Shown: positions 25,288 to 35,180, numbered from the stretch's first letter. The stretch: 64,000 nucleotides of DNA from Rickettsiella endosymbiont of Dermanyssus gallinae (GCF_019285595.1 NZ_CP079094.1:1371001-1435000), one strand, 5' to 3'. Program-made: numbers and translations. The notes: a model not told the origin generated them from the sequence alone.

Positions 25288-26199
25288 CTAATGGCTCCGT
25301 AAAACGACCTCCACCGATACACCCCCTTCGATTGGCGTCAGTGGATTTTCCACAACCCCCGGTGCTATTTCAAATTTATTGCATTTTTTTGAGAACAGCG
25401 TTGTACCCTCTGAATCTGCCAACCTTTTTCCTCTTATAAACAATTTAGCGGTTTCTTGATGCCCATTTAAAATCGCCAGCTGTTGCGCTGTTTTTCCACT
25501 GATATCCACTTTATTAATATCAGCGCCTTTTTTTATCAGCCGTGCGGTAATTTCATTCAGTTCATTAAATGCCGCCAAATGCAGCGCTGTTCGTCCCAAC
25601 TCGCCCGCTTTATCAATATTTGCTCCTTTCTCTAATAAAAGATTCACCATTTCCGTGTGTCTATACAGCACGGCTCGATGCAGTGCTGTTTTTCCACTCC
25701 GATCCGCTTTATCAACATCAGCGCCTTTTTCTATCAGAAATTTAGCCGTTGCTGTATCGCCATTAAGCGCCGCTAAATGAAGTGCGGTTAATCCAAAAAT
25801 ATCTACTTTATCTACACCAATCCCTTTTTCTAAAAAAAGCGCTGCAATTTCAGTGTACCGCTTAAACACGGCATGGTGCAGCACAGTTGATCTATCAATA
25901 TCTATTTTATTTATATTAGCGCCTTTTTCTAGCAGTAATCTCACTGTTGTAATATGTCCATTACGTGCAGCACCATGCAATGCTGTTTCTCCATCAATAT
26001 CCGCTTTATCAATCTCCGCACCTGCATTTAAAAGACATTCAACGATAGCCGTGTGCCCATTATCCGCAGCATCATGCAATGCGGTTTCTCTACAATCACC
26101 CGCTTTATTCACATCAACGCCTCTTTCTATCAGAAATTTTACTTTTTCATCGTTTCCTTCTTTAGCCGCTAAATGCAGCTCTGAATGAGAATTTAACAT
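25288..26199 (-). CDS. Ankyrin-repeat protein, candidate effector
   Basis: About eight tandem ~33-residue ankyrin repeats cover residues ~5 to 265, each with TALHLAA-like openings and GANIDKAD-like ends. The repeats TAVLHHAVFKRY and TAQQLAILNG are more degenerate. No signal peptide, membrane segment or extra catalytic domain is found; a short tail of ~35 residues follows. Ankyrin proteins bind protein partners, and in Legionellales many are type IV secretion substrates; that role is inferred here. The gene begins 41 bases from a 247-bp repeat copy. Confidence 0.9.
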   Translation of the reverse strand: MLNSHSELHLAAKEGNDEKVKFLIERGVDVNKAGDCRETALHDAADNGHTAIVECLLNAGAEIDKADIDGETALHGAARNGHITTVRLLLEKGANINKIDIDRSTVLHHAVFKRYTEIAALFLEKGIGVDKVDIFGLTALHLAALNGDTATAKFLIEKGADVDKADRSGKTALHRAVLYRHTEMVNLLLEKGANIDKAGELGRTALHLAAFNELNEITARLIKKGADINKVDISGKTAQQLAILNGHQETAKLFIRGKRLADSEGTTLFSKKCNKFEIAPGVVENPLTPIEGGVSVEVVLRSH

Positions 26200-26240
26200 T
26201 AATATTTACCACGCTATAGGTATGATTATTTAATTTAAGA

Positions 26241-26487
26241 CAAGTGAGTCGCTATGCTCCCGAAGAATTTCGGCCATCGTGTCCCCGAAATTCGTTCGCA
26301 TGACGCGACTGAAATTAGGCCGCGATACGTCCTGCGTCCGGCACGCACTCACTCCTTCGGAGTTCATGCCCGTGCCTCCCACAAATGACTTTACGGCGTG
26401 ATGCGTTTCCTGCTTCGCCCGTCAACGCACGCCTATCGCGGGCTCTTCGACTTCGCATTGCTTTCACAATGCTTTCCTGTCTCATCG
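26241..26487. repeat. GC-rich 247-bp repeat (family 2), copy 2
   Basis: Identical to the copy at 13287 over all 247 bp. It lies in the 521-base space between the divergent ankyrin gene and icd. The remaining ~230 bases before icd are AT-rich and probably hold the icd promoter; GGTAAAATACC near 26660 is a small palindrome and a possible -10 region. Nothing else is recognised there. Confidence 0.92.
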
Positions 26488-26720
26488 TTTGAATACTAAT
26501 ACATAATAAATAAAATATAAATGCTTAAACTCATACTAGCATCCAATACGCTATTTAATTTTTATTTCAAAAAATAATAAAACGATGCGCTCAGCGGTTT
26601 AGACAGAGAAACTAATTACCCTTTAGCCCTGCTTAAACTCGCCTCCCTGTTAAAAATACGGTAAAATACCGCGAAGAATTTAATGTTTATTTGCATCGCA
26701 AAAACTAAAGAGAACCTGTC

Positions 26721-28007
26721 ATGTCATACCAACACATTACAATCCCAAGTCAGGGAGAAAAAATTAGCGTCAATCCCGATTTTTCACTCAACGTCCCCGA
26801 CCAACCCATTATCCCTTTTATTGAAGGCGATGGGATCGGCATTGATATTACGCCCGTCATGAAAAAGGTGGTCGACGCCGCCGTAGAAAAAGCCTATGGC
26901 GATGAACGTCGCATTGCATGGATGGAAGTTTATGCCGGAGAAAAATCCACACGCGTTTATGGACAAGATACTTGGCTACCCGAAGAAACATTGAACGCAC
27001 TTCAAGAATATGTTGTTTCGATTAAAGGCCCCTTAACCACCCCTGTAGGCGGTGGCATTCGCTCTCTCAATGTTGCTTTACGTCAACAACTCGACCTCTA
27101 TGTTTGTCTACGTCCGGTTCGCTACTTTAAGGGTGTTCCTAGTCCTATGCGTGAACCTGAAAAAACCAACATGGTTATTTTTCGTGAAAACTCGGAAGAT
27201 ATTTATGCGGGCATAGAATGGGAAGCCGATAGCCCAGAGGCCAAGAAAGTCATTCATTTTTTACAACATGAAATGCATGTTAAAAAAATTCGTTTTCCTG
27301 AACACTGCGGTATTGGTGTTAAACCTGTCTCTAAAGAAGGCACACAGCGCTTAGTAAAACGCGCTATTCAATATGCTATTCAGCATAATCTGCCTTCTGT
27401 CTGCTTGGTACATAAGGGTAATATTATGAAATTTACCGAGGGTGCCTTTAAAGACTGGGGTTATGCCGTAGCCAAAGAACAGTTTGCTGCCGAATTATTG
27501 GATGGTGGACCTTGGATGCACTTAAAAAATCCAATAACGGGTCAAAATATCATCATCAAAGACTTCATCGCAGATGCTTTTTTACAACAAATCATATTAC
27601 GCCCTGATGAGTATAGCGTCATTGCTACGCTTAATCTTAATGGTGACTACATTTCGGATGCATTAGCCGCACAAGTAGGTGGCATCGGCATTGCCCCGGG
27701 TGCCAATCTCAGTGATAAAGTAGCGATGTTTGAAGCAACCCATGGCACAGCACCTAAATATGCTGGTCAAGATAAAGTCAATCCAGGTTCACTTATCCTT
27801 TCTGCTGAAATGATGTTGCGACATATGGGGTGGAATGAAGCGGCTGATTTAATTATTACTGGCATGGAAGGCGCAATTCAAGCGAAAACAGTGACTTATG
27901 ACTTTGCACGCCTCATGAAAGATGCTCAAGAAGTTAGCTGCTCTGTTTTTGGTCAATCTATGATCAAACACATGTCTTCCCAACATTCGTTTGCCAGCCT
28001 TAGCTAA
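26721..28007 (+). CDS. icd: Isocitrate dehydrogenase, NADP-dependent (Icd)
   Basis: Icd oxidatively decarboxylates isocitrate to 2-oxoglutarate in the TCA cycle. The 428-residue protein has [13 protein letters not shown], the substrate-binding and phosphorylation loop [30 protein letters not shown], and [13 protein letters not shown] with [18 protein letters not shown] for metal and NADP binding. The regulatory serine of E. coli Icd (in ENSED) is kept. It stands alone with a hairpin downstream, and clpA follows. Confidence 0.97.
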   Translation: MSYQHITIPSQGEKISVNPDFSLNVPDQPIIPFIEGDGIGIDITPVMKKVVDAAVEKAYGDERRIAWMEVYAGEKSTRVYGQDTWLPEETLNALQEYVVSIKGPLTTPVGGGIRSLNVALRQQLDLYVCLRPVRYFKGVPSPMREPEKTNMVIFRENSEDIYAGIEWEADSPEAKKVIHFLQHEMHVKKIRFPEHCGIGVKPVSKEGTQRLVKRAIQYAIQHNLPSVCLVHKGNIMKFTEGAFKDWGYAVAKEQFAAELLDGGPWMHLKNPITGQNIIIKDFIADAFLQQIILRPDEYSVIATLNLNGDYISDALAAQVGGIGIAPGANLSDKVAMFEATHGTAPKYAGQDKVNPGSLILSAEMMLRHMGWNEAADLIITGMEGAIQAKTVTYDFARLMKDAQEVSCSVFGQSMIKHMSSQHSFASLS

Positions 28008-28031
28008 GTATAAAAATTAACATACCCATTA

Positions 28032-28065
28032 CACTTTGAAGAGGTATATCCATCTCTTCAAAGTG
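28032..28065 (+). terminator. Hairpin after icd
   Basis: CACTTTGAAGAG and CTCTTCAAAGTG form a perfect 12-bp stem with a 10-base loop, 24 bases after the icd stop. It is followed by CCTTCCC rather than a T-run, so it may be a weak or Rho-assisted terminator or an mRNA-stabilising structure. Confidence 0.6.
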
Positions 28066-28270
28066 CCTTCCCTATAAACCCATGGTGAGGTTTATAAAGC
28101 CGCTCTATTTTAAAACAGTAAAACTCGCAAATCCCTAAATTTCGGCTAGGCTAAAAATAAAGGGATATTATTTTTCTAACATGGACTACCTAACTGATAA
28201 ATAACAGTGGAAATCGTTTCTATACGAGAAAACACGGATTTTTTTACCCGTTTGAGATAAGGAGGGCACC

Positions 28271-30586
28271 ATGTTTAGCAAAGAACTTGAAATGAGCTTA
28301 AATTCTATATTTAAGCAAGCACGCGAAAAGCGTTATGAATATTTGACCGTTGAACACCTATTACTCGCACTATTAGAAGAGCCATCTGCTACCGCGGCAC
28401 TTAAAGCGTGTGGCGCTAATTTAAATCGGCTTAAAAATGAACTCAATAATTTTATTGCGGCGACAACGCCTTTATTTCCTGTGACTGATGCCAATCTTGA
28501 TATACAGCCTACTCTAGGTTTTCAACGTGTATTACAGCGCGCCATTTTTCAAGTTCAGTCCAGCGGAAAAACAGAAGTGAACGGCGTCAATATACTTGCT
28601 GCTATCTTTGGTGAACAAGATAGTCAAGCTATTTACTTCTTACGCCGTGAAAACGTAACCCGATCTGATTTATCCAATTATATCTCGCAAGGCCTTCCTA
28701 AATTGCAAGAAAACACAGATGCTAAATTAAGTCAGTTTGTTACTGAAGAAGAAGTCACTATTGAAGGACCCGGAAATAGTCTATTAGAGCTCTATGCCAT
28801 TAATCTCAACAGTAAAGCACGACTTGGAAAAATTGATCCACTTATTGGCCGAAAAGAAGAATTAGCCCGCGTTATTCAAATCCTTTGCCGACGACGAAAA
28901 AATAACCCTTTATTAGTAGGCGAAGCGGGAGTAGGTAAAACAGCTATTGTTGAAGGGCTTGCTCAAGCCATTGTTAAAAAAGAAGTCCCCGCTGTTCTTG
29001 CTCATAGCACTATTTACTCTCTCGATTTAGGTAGTTTATTGGCAGGCACTAAATATCGTGGTGACTTTGAAAAAAGATTTAAAGCCTTGCTTGCACAACT
29101 GAAACAAGAACCTCAATCCGTATTATTCATTGATGAAATTCATGTTGTCATTGGCGCTGGGGCTGCATCCGGTGGTGTCATGGATGCTTCGAATTTAATT
29201 AAACCCTTGCTAACAACCGGTGAGCTAAAATGTATCGGTGCAACCACTTATCAAGAATACCGTAGTATTTTTGAAAAAGATCGCGCCTTAGCAAGACGCT
29301 TCCAGAAAATAGATGTGCCAGAACCTAATGTAGAAGAAACACTCGCTATTTTACGTGGTCTACGTGAACGACTAGAAGCGCACCATCACGTTAAATACCG
29401 TATGAATGCCTTACGTGCTAGCGTAGAGCTCGCTGCACGTTACTTACCCGATCGTTTCTTACCCGACAAAGCGATTGATATCGTAGACGAAGCTGGTGCT
29501 TATCAAGCCTTACAACCTGCCCATAAAAAGAAACTCTTTATTGGTACGCATGAAATTGAATCTATTGTAGCCAAAATGGTTCGTATCCCCACTCGAAATG
29601 TATCCGCATCGGATAAAAATCGATTACGCCACTTAGAGGAAAAATTAAAGCATCGTGTCTTTGGTCAATCACTTGCGATAGAAAATCTCTGTGCCGCAAT
29701 GAAACTGACACGCTCAGGTTTAAGGGAAACCAACAAAACCATCGCTTCCTTTCTATTTGCAGGCCCTACGGGTGTTGGAAAAACAGAGATCACTCGTCAA
29801 TTAGCCGAGCTGATGGGTATAGAATTACTCCGCTTTGATATGTCGGAATATATGGAACGACATAGTGTCTCACGCTTAATTGGCGCACCTCCTGGTTATG
29901 TTGGTTATGACCAAGGTGGATTATTAACCGAAGCCGTGACTAAACATCCGCATGCTGTTTTATTATTAGATGAAATTGAAAAAGCGCATCCCGATATTTT
30001 TAACTTATTATTACAAGTCATGGATCATGGTAGCTTAACAGACACGAATGGCAGAAAAACAGATTTCAGTCACGTCGTATTAGTCATGACAAGTAATGCG
30101 GGTGCTGAACACTGGAGTCGACAAGCCATTGGATTTGCTGCCGAATCAAGCCTGGCGGGTGAGAATCCAGAGGCAATAAAACGTGTATTCTCCCCTGAGT
30201 TTCGTAATCGTTTAGATGCAACGATCTATTTTAATTACCTAAGTCCCGAAATCGTCTCCCAGGTAGTTGATAAATACTTATTAGAGTTAGAAACACAGTT
30301 AGAGAAAAAACATGTACGCCTGTGTGTAGACAAAGCCGCGCGAGTCTGGCTTGCCAAACACGGTTATGATAAAGCAATGGGTGCACGCCCCATGGCTCGC
30401 TTAATACAAGAAAAAATTAAAAAACCGATTGCTGATGAACTACTATTTGGCCGCTTAGTTCACGGTGGGCAACTAACCTTAACCAGTTCAAACGATAGCT
30501 TACAATTGATTATCCATGAGAAGGGTATAACGGCGGTGGCTCTACCACCACAACAATTATCCCAAGCACCTATTGGGCAGGCTTAG
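28271..30586 (+). CDS. clpA: ATP-dependent Clp protease ATP-binding subunit ClpA
   Basis: ClpA is the AAA+ unfoldase that feeds ClpP. The 771-residue protein has the N-terminal double Clp-N repeat ([11 protein letters not shown]...[10 protein letters not shown]), AAA-1 with GEAGVGKT and SVLFIDEIH, and AAA-2 with [29 protein letters not shown] and [12 protein letters not shown]. The IGF-type ClpP loop lies in AAA-2. A strong AAGGAGG site precedes the ATG. The adaptor gene clpS, usually directly upstream, is not there. clpA and infA converge and overlap by 17 bases, the same arrangement as in E. coli. Confidence 0.95.
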   Translation: MFSKELEMSLNSIFKQAREKRYEYLTVEHLLLALLEEPSATAALKACGANLNRLKNELNNFIAATTPLFPVTDANLDIQPTLGFQRVLQRAIFQVQSSGKTEVNGVNILAAIFGEQDSQAIYFLRRENVTRSDLSNYISQGLPKLQENTDAKLSQFVTEEEVTIEGPGNSLLELYAINLNSKARLGKIDPLIGRKEELARVIQILCRRRKNNPLLVGEAGVGKTAIVEGLAQAIVKKEVPAVLAHSTIYSLDLGSLLAGTKYRGDFEKRFKALLAQLKQEPQSVLFIDEIHVVIGAGAASGGVMDASNLIKPLLTTGELKCIGATTYQEYRSIFEKDRALARRFQKIDVPEPNVEETLAILRGLRERLEAHHHVKYRMNALRASVELAARYLPDRFLPDKAIDIVDEAGAYQALQPAHKKKLFIGTHEIESIVAKMVRIPTRNVSASDKNRLRHLEEKLKHRVFGQSLAIENLCAAMKLTRSGLRETNKTIASFLFAGPTGVGKTEITRQLAELMGIELLRFDMSEYMERHSVSRLIGAPPGYVGYDQGGLLTEAVTKHPHAVLLLDEIEKAHPDIFNLLLQVMDHGSLTDTNGRKTDFSHVVLVMTSNAGAEHWSRQAIGFAAESSLAGENPEAIKRVFSPEFRNRLDATIYFNYLSPEIVSQVVDKYLLELETQLEKKHVRLCVDKAARVWLAKHGYDKAMGARPMARLIQEKIKKPIADELLFGRLVHGGQLTLTSSNDSLQLIIHEKGITAVALPPQQLSQAPIGQA

Positions 30587-30821
30587 GTTTATCCATATCG
30601 GATCCTTTGCCTCGAAATATAATACGCCCTTTGCTAAGGTCATAAGGCGTCATCTCTACCTTGACCTTATCTCCGGTTAAAACTCGGATATAACTTTTAC
30701 GCATACGCCCTGAAATATGGGCGTTGATAACATGTCCATTTTCCAGCTGTACTCGAAACAAGGTATTGGGCAAGGTCTCAATCACAGTACCTTCCATAAC
30801 AATTTGGTCTTCTTTCGACAT
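30570..30821 (-). CDS. infA: Translation initiation factor IF-1
   Basis: IF-1 is an OB-fold protein that occupies the 30S A site during initiation. The N-terminus [19 protein letters not shown], central [20 protein letters not shown] and [18 protein letters not shown] are standard. The usual 72-residue protein is followed by about 11 extra residues ([11 protein letters not shown]) that read across the clpA 3' end, an unusual extension. Confidence 0.97.
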   Translation of the reverse strand: MSKEDQIVMEGTVIETLPNTLFRVQLENGHVINAHISGRMRKSYIRVLTGDKVKVEMTPYDLSKGRIIFRGKGSDMDKPKPAQ

Positions 30822-30939
30822 AATTTACCTAGGATAATTCTATAAGCGACAAACAAGCCGCTATGTTGCCGTAAAAGAAGCTGATTTACAATAACATTTT
30901 CATTATCCACCTACCTACCTACTCTATAAGGAGATCCCC

Positions 30940-31444
30940 ACGGCCCCTACTTCCCAAGTGCATGCATTGTCTGAACAACTAGGCACGCTTCTCAAGCAGC
31001 ACCACCTTAAGTTAGCAACGGCTGAATCCTGTACTGGCGGTCAACTTGCACAAACCATTACCGCGATACCCGGTTCTTCGGCGTGGTTTGAACGTGGCTT
31101 TATTAGTTACTCCAATCTATCAAAGCAAGAGCTACTCGGCGTGTCAGAAAAAACCCTGAACCATTACGGCGCTGCCAGTCAAGAAACAGCTGCAGAAATG
31201 GCTAAAGGTGTTTTAAAAAAAAGCCCTGCTGATGTCAGCTTAGCCATTACAGGAATTGCAGGTCCTGATGGTGGAACAAAAAAACCCAGTAGGCACCGTA
31301 TACTTCGGTTGGGCTTATAGAAATGCCATGAGTGAAACTTGTGAGCAACATTTTGATGGTGATCGATTAATCCTACGCTACGCCGCTGTAGAATTTTCTT
31401 TAAAAAAATTAATCATTTTTATTCAAAAAAATTTAAAAACTTGA
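30940..31444 (+). pseudogene. pncC: Nicotinamide-nucleotide amidase (PncC/CinA C-terminal domain), apparently decayed
   Basis: The encoded protein would deamidate NMN to NaMN. Family motifs are split over two frames: TAESCTGG, SSAWFERGFISYSN and SLAITGIAGPDGGTKK in the first (to 31284), then NPVGTVYFGWA and DRLILRYAAVEF in the next frame (to 31444). The break lies in an A7 run at 31278-31284; six A's would restore one frame of normal length. The AAGGAG site at 30928 is correctly spaced from an ACG at 30940, not ATG; the first standard in-frame start is GTG 30958. Two lesions suggest a dying gene, although transcriptional slippage at the A-run could rescue some product. Confidence 0.82.
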
Positions 31445-31502
31445 AGCCCTCAAAAATGACTGCTACAGTTTATTTATTATTACTATTTTGGCGATATCAT
31501 TT

Positions 31503-32828
31503 ATGATTTTTGCTAACTCGCCTCATTATATAAAAGATAAGCCTTTTGATCCTTTTGATAATGGAAAAACTTATTACCCAATTTCTCCATTTGGTGATGG
31601 TAATTGTGGCTTATATGCCTTTGCCTGTGGCCTTATTGATAGCATCATTAACAATAAATTAACCTTAGACGAAAAAAAATTTTCTGAATTTAGAGATGTC
31701 ATTAGAGTATGTTTAGACTTAGGATCAATAAATGTATCCGAATTTAAGCATGAACTAGAAGTAGAGCTTTTTAAATTTATGGAATTTTTTTTTCAACATG
31801 ATCTAACTTTTTCTCAATTCAAAGATTTCTTAGTTGAACAGCCACTGACTCGCGATCGCCTTGCCGCTATTAACTTAATCTTGGGCCAAGGATTGCGGCT
31901 CATAGGCGTTGCAAGCTATATAGAAACTTGTGAGGAGGAAATGGGCATAAAACCAGAAGATTTGCTTGAAGAGGAGATACAACTCTTTAGAACTGGTGAG
32001 TGGATAGGTCAACAAATCCTAGGTCCTCTAGCAAACTATTTTGGCATCCAACTTAAATTAATAAGCAAAAACCCTTATACAAACAAGTATTATCACTCTG
32101 ACTCTCTATCACAAGATTCACAAGCGGAAACTCCGGCTTTTAATTTACTGTTTAAGGGTGATCATTGGCATTATCTAGTTCCTAGAGAACAAAAACTTGG
32201 ATTAGCTACTTTACCCTCCGCAAATAAAGAACGACGTATCTCTAGAGAATTACTAGACTCAAATAAAAAAATAATGCTAGAAGTAAAAAACGATAAACAA
32301 AAATCACTTGATTTTGCTAAAGCTGCTTTAGAGAATCTTGCTACAAGGTTAAAACAAGTTTTTGACTCTCTTGTGGCCCTCAAAGATATTTTTAACAATG
32401 CCCCTAGTAAAACCGAAACATTCAAAAAAGCAAATAAACAAGCAAATAAACAAGCAAAAATAGTAGCACGAGATAGTAGCCTGATCATCGATGCATGGCG
32501 CAAAAAATGGGACGTTAGTAATGATCAATTGGATACACATTTAAATACATTAGGTTTGCATCATGAACTTGAAAAAGCACTGATAAAAGAGCCTTTAGTC
32601 ACGGATGATTCAGATGATCCTGCTATAGCAGATAATGCCGCTGCGGCAGCTATTCTGCAAAATGCAGACATTGCCGATTTTTTATCAAGAAATTATGCTA
32701 GTTTAAAGAAATTTAACCGTTCTACATCAGAAAATAATTTTGATTCTCATATTATTACAAATCGTAATCAATTCGTAACGGTGCGTGATCTGAAAAACGT
32801 TGCTCCTTGTATATCTCAATCGCTTTAA
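31503..32828 (+). CDS. OTU-like cysteine protease (putative deubiquitinase effector)
   Basis: OTU enzymes cleave ubiquitin chains with a Cys-His-Asp triad. The N-terminus has the signature PFGDGNCGLYAFA with D32 and nucleophile C35, and KGDHWHYLVP supplies a histidine (H223 or H221) at normal OTU spacing. Residues ~225-441 are charged, probably helical, with NKQANKQAK near 312 and no known domain. No signal peptide or membrane segment is visible. The ATG at 31503 is preferred to TTG 31488. The final ~25 residues run antisense through the xthA 3' end. Host-directed deubiquitination is inferred from the eukaryotic-type fold and from known Legionella OTU effectors. Confidence 0.75.
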   Translation: MIFANSPHYIKDKPFDPFDNGKTYYPISPFGDGNCGLYAFACGLIDSIINNKLTLDEKKFSEFRDVIRVCLDLGSINVSEFKHELEVELFKFMEFFFQHDLTFSQFKDFLVEQPLTRDRLAAINLILGQGLRLIGVASYIETCEEEMGIKPEDLLEEEIQLFRTGEWIGQQILGPLANYFGIQLKLISKNPYTNKYYHSDSLSQDSQAETPAFNLLFKGDHWHYLVPREQKLGLATLPSANKERRISRELLDSNKKIMLEVKNDKQKSLDFAKAALENLATRLKQVFDSLVALKDIFNNAPSKTETFKKANKQANKQAKIVARDSSLIIDAWRKKWDVSNDQLDTHLNTLGLHHELEKALIKEPLVTDDSDDPAIADNAAAAAILQNADIADFLSRNYASLKKFNRSTSENNFDSHIITNRNQFVTVRDLKNVAPCISQSL

Positions 32829-33519
32829 GCTTATTTTTCAAACCTGGTGTAACGATTTGATAATCGATGCGCCACCCGACATTTTTTTCCCAAGCACGTC
32901 CACGATTTGACCACCAGGTATATTGATCGGGCAGTTGGTTTAGTTCCCGAAAAGCATCCACATAACCCAAGGGACCAAACACATGATCAAGCCACGCACG
33001 TTCTTCAGGTAGAAAACCAGAATGTTTTTGATTAGCACGCCAATTCTTTAAATCAATTGGCTTATGTGCAATATTCCAATCCCCGCAGATAATATATTCA
33101 CGCTTTTGTTTTCTTTGCTTTTTTAAAATTTTTTCATATGCACTCAGAAACTGAAATTTAATCGCTTGGCGAACATCCCCGGTGGTACCTGAAGGCATAT
33201 ACAGTGAGGCGACACTTAAATGAGGAAAATCAAGTTGAATATATCGCCCTTCTTTATCTGCTGACTCCCAACCTAATCCTGCTATTACTTTATCGGGCTT
33301 CTTAAGACTATAAATGGCAACACCGCTATAGCCTTTTTTTTCTGCATCAAAAAAATAAGCGTGATAACCCGGTAGCTGAACTGCCTCCCTAGCTTGATGT
33401 TCTTGCGCTCTGGTTTCCTGTAAACAAATAACATTCGCTTTCTGTGTTTGCATCCAATCAAAAAATCCTTTTTTTGCGGCAGAACGAATACCATTCAGAT
33501 TTAAAGTAATAATTCGCAT
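32755..33519 (-). CDS. xthA: Exodeoxyribonuclease III (Xth)
   Basis: An exonuclease III-family AP endonuclease acting in base excision repair. Motifs are LNLNGIRSAAKKGFFDW, CLQETRAQ, YSGVAIYS, CGDWNIAHKPIDLKN and the C-terminal FSDHAPLRIDYDL with the catalytic Asp-His. The ATG at 33519 gives 254 residues, a usual length. It follows the phosphohexomutase gene by four bases and probably shares its transcript. Its 3' end overlaps the OTU gene by 74 bases on the other strand. Confidence 0.94.
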   Translation of the reverse strand: MRIITLNLNGIRSAAKKGFFDWMQTQKANVICLQETRAQEHQAREAVQLPGYHAYFFDAEKKGYSGVAIYSLKKPDKVIAGLGWESADKEGRYIQLDFPHLSVASLYMPSGTTGDVRQAIKFQFLSAYEKILKKQRKQKREYIICGDWNIAHKPIDLKNWRANQKHSGFLPEERAWLDHVFGPLGYVDAFRELNQLPDQYTWWSNRGRAWEKNVGWRIDYQIVTPGLKNKLKAIEIYKEQRFSDHAPLRIDYDL

Positions 33520-33523
33520 AGGA

Positions 33524-34915
33524 TTAAAAAGGCAATTTAAAAGTAGGATCACGCGCCAACAAAGCCTCTGCAAACAACGCTTGAATACGTTGCAATGCCT
33601 CTTTGCTAACCGCTTCGAATCGAAGTATTAAATAAGGACTGGTATTAGAAGCCCTGACTAAACCCCAACCATCGCTAAATTCGGCACGCACACCATCAAT
33701 CTTACTCATTGACGCATTAGGAAATTCAACTTCATTTTGAAACGCTTGCATAAACGCAAATTTTTTATCTTCTGCAATCGCTAACTTTAATTCGGGTGTA
33801 TTGATGCTATTAGGCAGCGCTGCAAATACTTCACTACTGCTTTGATTGCCTTTGGTTATAATCTCCAATAAACGTGCGGCCGTATAAAGACCATCATCAA
33901 ACCCATACCAACGCTCTTTAAAAAAGATATGTCCACTCATCTCACCCGCTAATAAAGCGCCGCTTTCTTCCAGCTTCGCTTTAACAATAGAATGACCCGT
34001 CTTCCACATTAAAGAGCGACCACCCTGTTGTTTAATGACATCGGCTAAATTTCGTGTTGATTTAATATCATAAATAATCAGCGCACCGGGATTACGTGAT
34101 AAAACATCACTGGCATACAACATCAATTGTCTATCAGGCCAAATAATTTCGCCTTTATTGGTAACAACACCTAATCTATCGCCATCGCCATCCAACGCCA
34201 AACCAAGATCAGCCTTATGCTGTGCAACCGCTTGGATTAAATCAGTCAAATTTTCCGGAACACTGGGATCAGGATGATGATGAGGAAAACGTCCATCCAC
34301 TTCACAAAACAACTCAATCACTTCACAACCCAATCGGCGCAGTAATTCAGGTGCTACTACACCGGCAATACCGCTTCCACAATCTACCACCACGCGCAAC
34401 GATCGCTTTAATTTAACATCGCCAACAATTCGATTAATATAATCTTCAAGAATATTGATCTCTGTATATCCACCACTACCTGATTTAAAAGATCCTGTTT
34501 GAATCCTGGTATAAAGCGCCGCGATGGTTTCTTCAGATAAACTTTTCCCCGCTAAAACAATTTTTAAACCGTTATAATTAGCTGGATTATGACTGGCGGT
34601 TAACATCACGCCCGAGTGTGTGCTTAAAGTACGGGTCGCAAAATAGAGTACTGGACTAGGTACTTGACCGATATGGATAACATCACATCCACTTTCTCGT
34701 AATCCCTGGTGAAGCACTTCAATTAAAGCGGGTCCAGACAAACGCCCGTCACGTGCAGTAATAATGGTTCGTTCACCTTGTTCTTGCGCTGCACTTCCAA
34801 TGGCTCTACCCAGAAGTAAAATAACCTCGGGGGTTATAGTCTCATCAACAACACCTCGAATGTCATAAGCGCGAAAAATACTTTCTGAAATATTTTTTAA
34901 TGGAACAACTGACAT
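33524..34915 (-). CDS. Phosphomannomutase/phosphoglucomutase (AlgC/ManB-like)
   Basis: It interconverts hexose 6- and 1-phosphates, feeding sugar-nucleotide synthesis for envelope polysaccharides. The alpha-D-phosphohexomutase motifs are present: FRAYDIRG, phosphoserine loop TASHNPANYNGLK, metal loop LDGDGDRLG, sugar-binding GEMSGHIFFKE and phosphate-binding RASNTSPYLILRFE. The 463 residues match the AlgC group, which lacks the extra domain of larger mutases. Confidence 0.93.
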   Translation of the reverse strand: MSVVPLKNISESIFRAYDIRGVVDETITPEVILLLGRAIGSAAQEQGERTIITARDGRLSGPALIEVLHQGLRESGCDVIHIGQVPSPVLYFATRTLSTHSGVMLTASHNPANYNGLKIVLAGKSLSEETIAALYTRIQTGSFKSGSGGYTEINILEDYINRIVGDVKLKRSLRVVVDCGSGIAGVVAPELLRRLGCEVIELFCEVDGRFPHHHPDPSVPENLTDLIQAVAQHKADLGLALDGDGDRLGVVTNKGEIIWPDRQLMLYASDVLSRNPGALIIYDIKSTRNLADVIKQQGGRSLMWKTGHSIVKAKLEESGALLAGEMSGHIFFKERWYGFDDGLYTAARLLEIITKGNQSSSEVFAALPNSINTPELKLAIAEDKKFAFMQAFQNEVEFPNASMSKIDGVRAEFSDGWGLVRASNTSPYLILRFEAVSKEALQRIQALFAEALLARDPTFKLPF

Positions 34916-35106
34916 AACAATTTTACCCCTATTACTTCTGATATTTCCGAACGATTAACCTTAAGCACAACGTTATTTATTTCACTAAACCCAATCGCTT
35001 ATTTTATTTTTGAGAATTAAACCCCTATTCATTCACAGAATCAAAAAGAATTTATAATAAAATTCTATTGCGATAAGGGCCAATATACTAACACGATTTT
35101 CCCAAC

Positions 35107-35115
35107 TTATTCACA
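35107..35115 (+). promoter_or_regulatory. Possible DnaA box upstream of nrdA
   Basis: TTATTCACA matches the DnaA consensus TTWTNCACA. E. coli nrdAB is also DnaA-controlled, which makes the location plausible, but a single nine-base match can occur by chance. Confidence 0.35.
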
Positions 35116-35132
35116 GCTTATTAAAAACTTTT

Positions 35133-35180
35133 TCACTCCATATAGTGGTTGCACAGGATAGATACCACATGATATTGTGT
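35133..35180 (+). promoter_or_regulatory. Pair of NrdR boxes upstream of nrdAB
   Basis: Box 1 at 35133-35148 (TCACTCCATATAGTGG) and box 2 at 35165-35180 (CCACATGATATTGTGT) fit the NrdR consensus acaCwAtATaTwGtgt at 12 and 13 of 16 positions. Their starts are 32 bp apart, three helical turns, the spacing required by NrdR. They lie ~150 bp before nrdA in a 414-base gap whose other contents are AT-rich promoter sequence and a possible DnaA box. NrdR itself is encoded at 3278. Confidence 0.8.

Noticed and set aside
32171-32540. Two Cys/Phe-rich minus-strand frames inside the OTU gene
   Set aside because: They are antisense to the charged AT-rich tail of the OTU protein; the Phe/Leu/Cys composition is the expected mirror of Lys/Ala/Asn codons.
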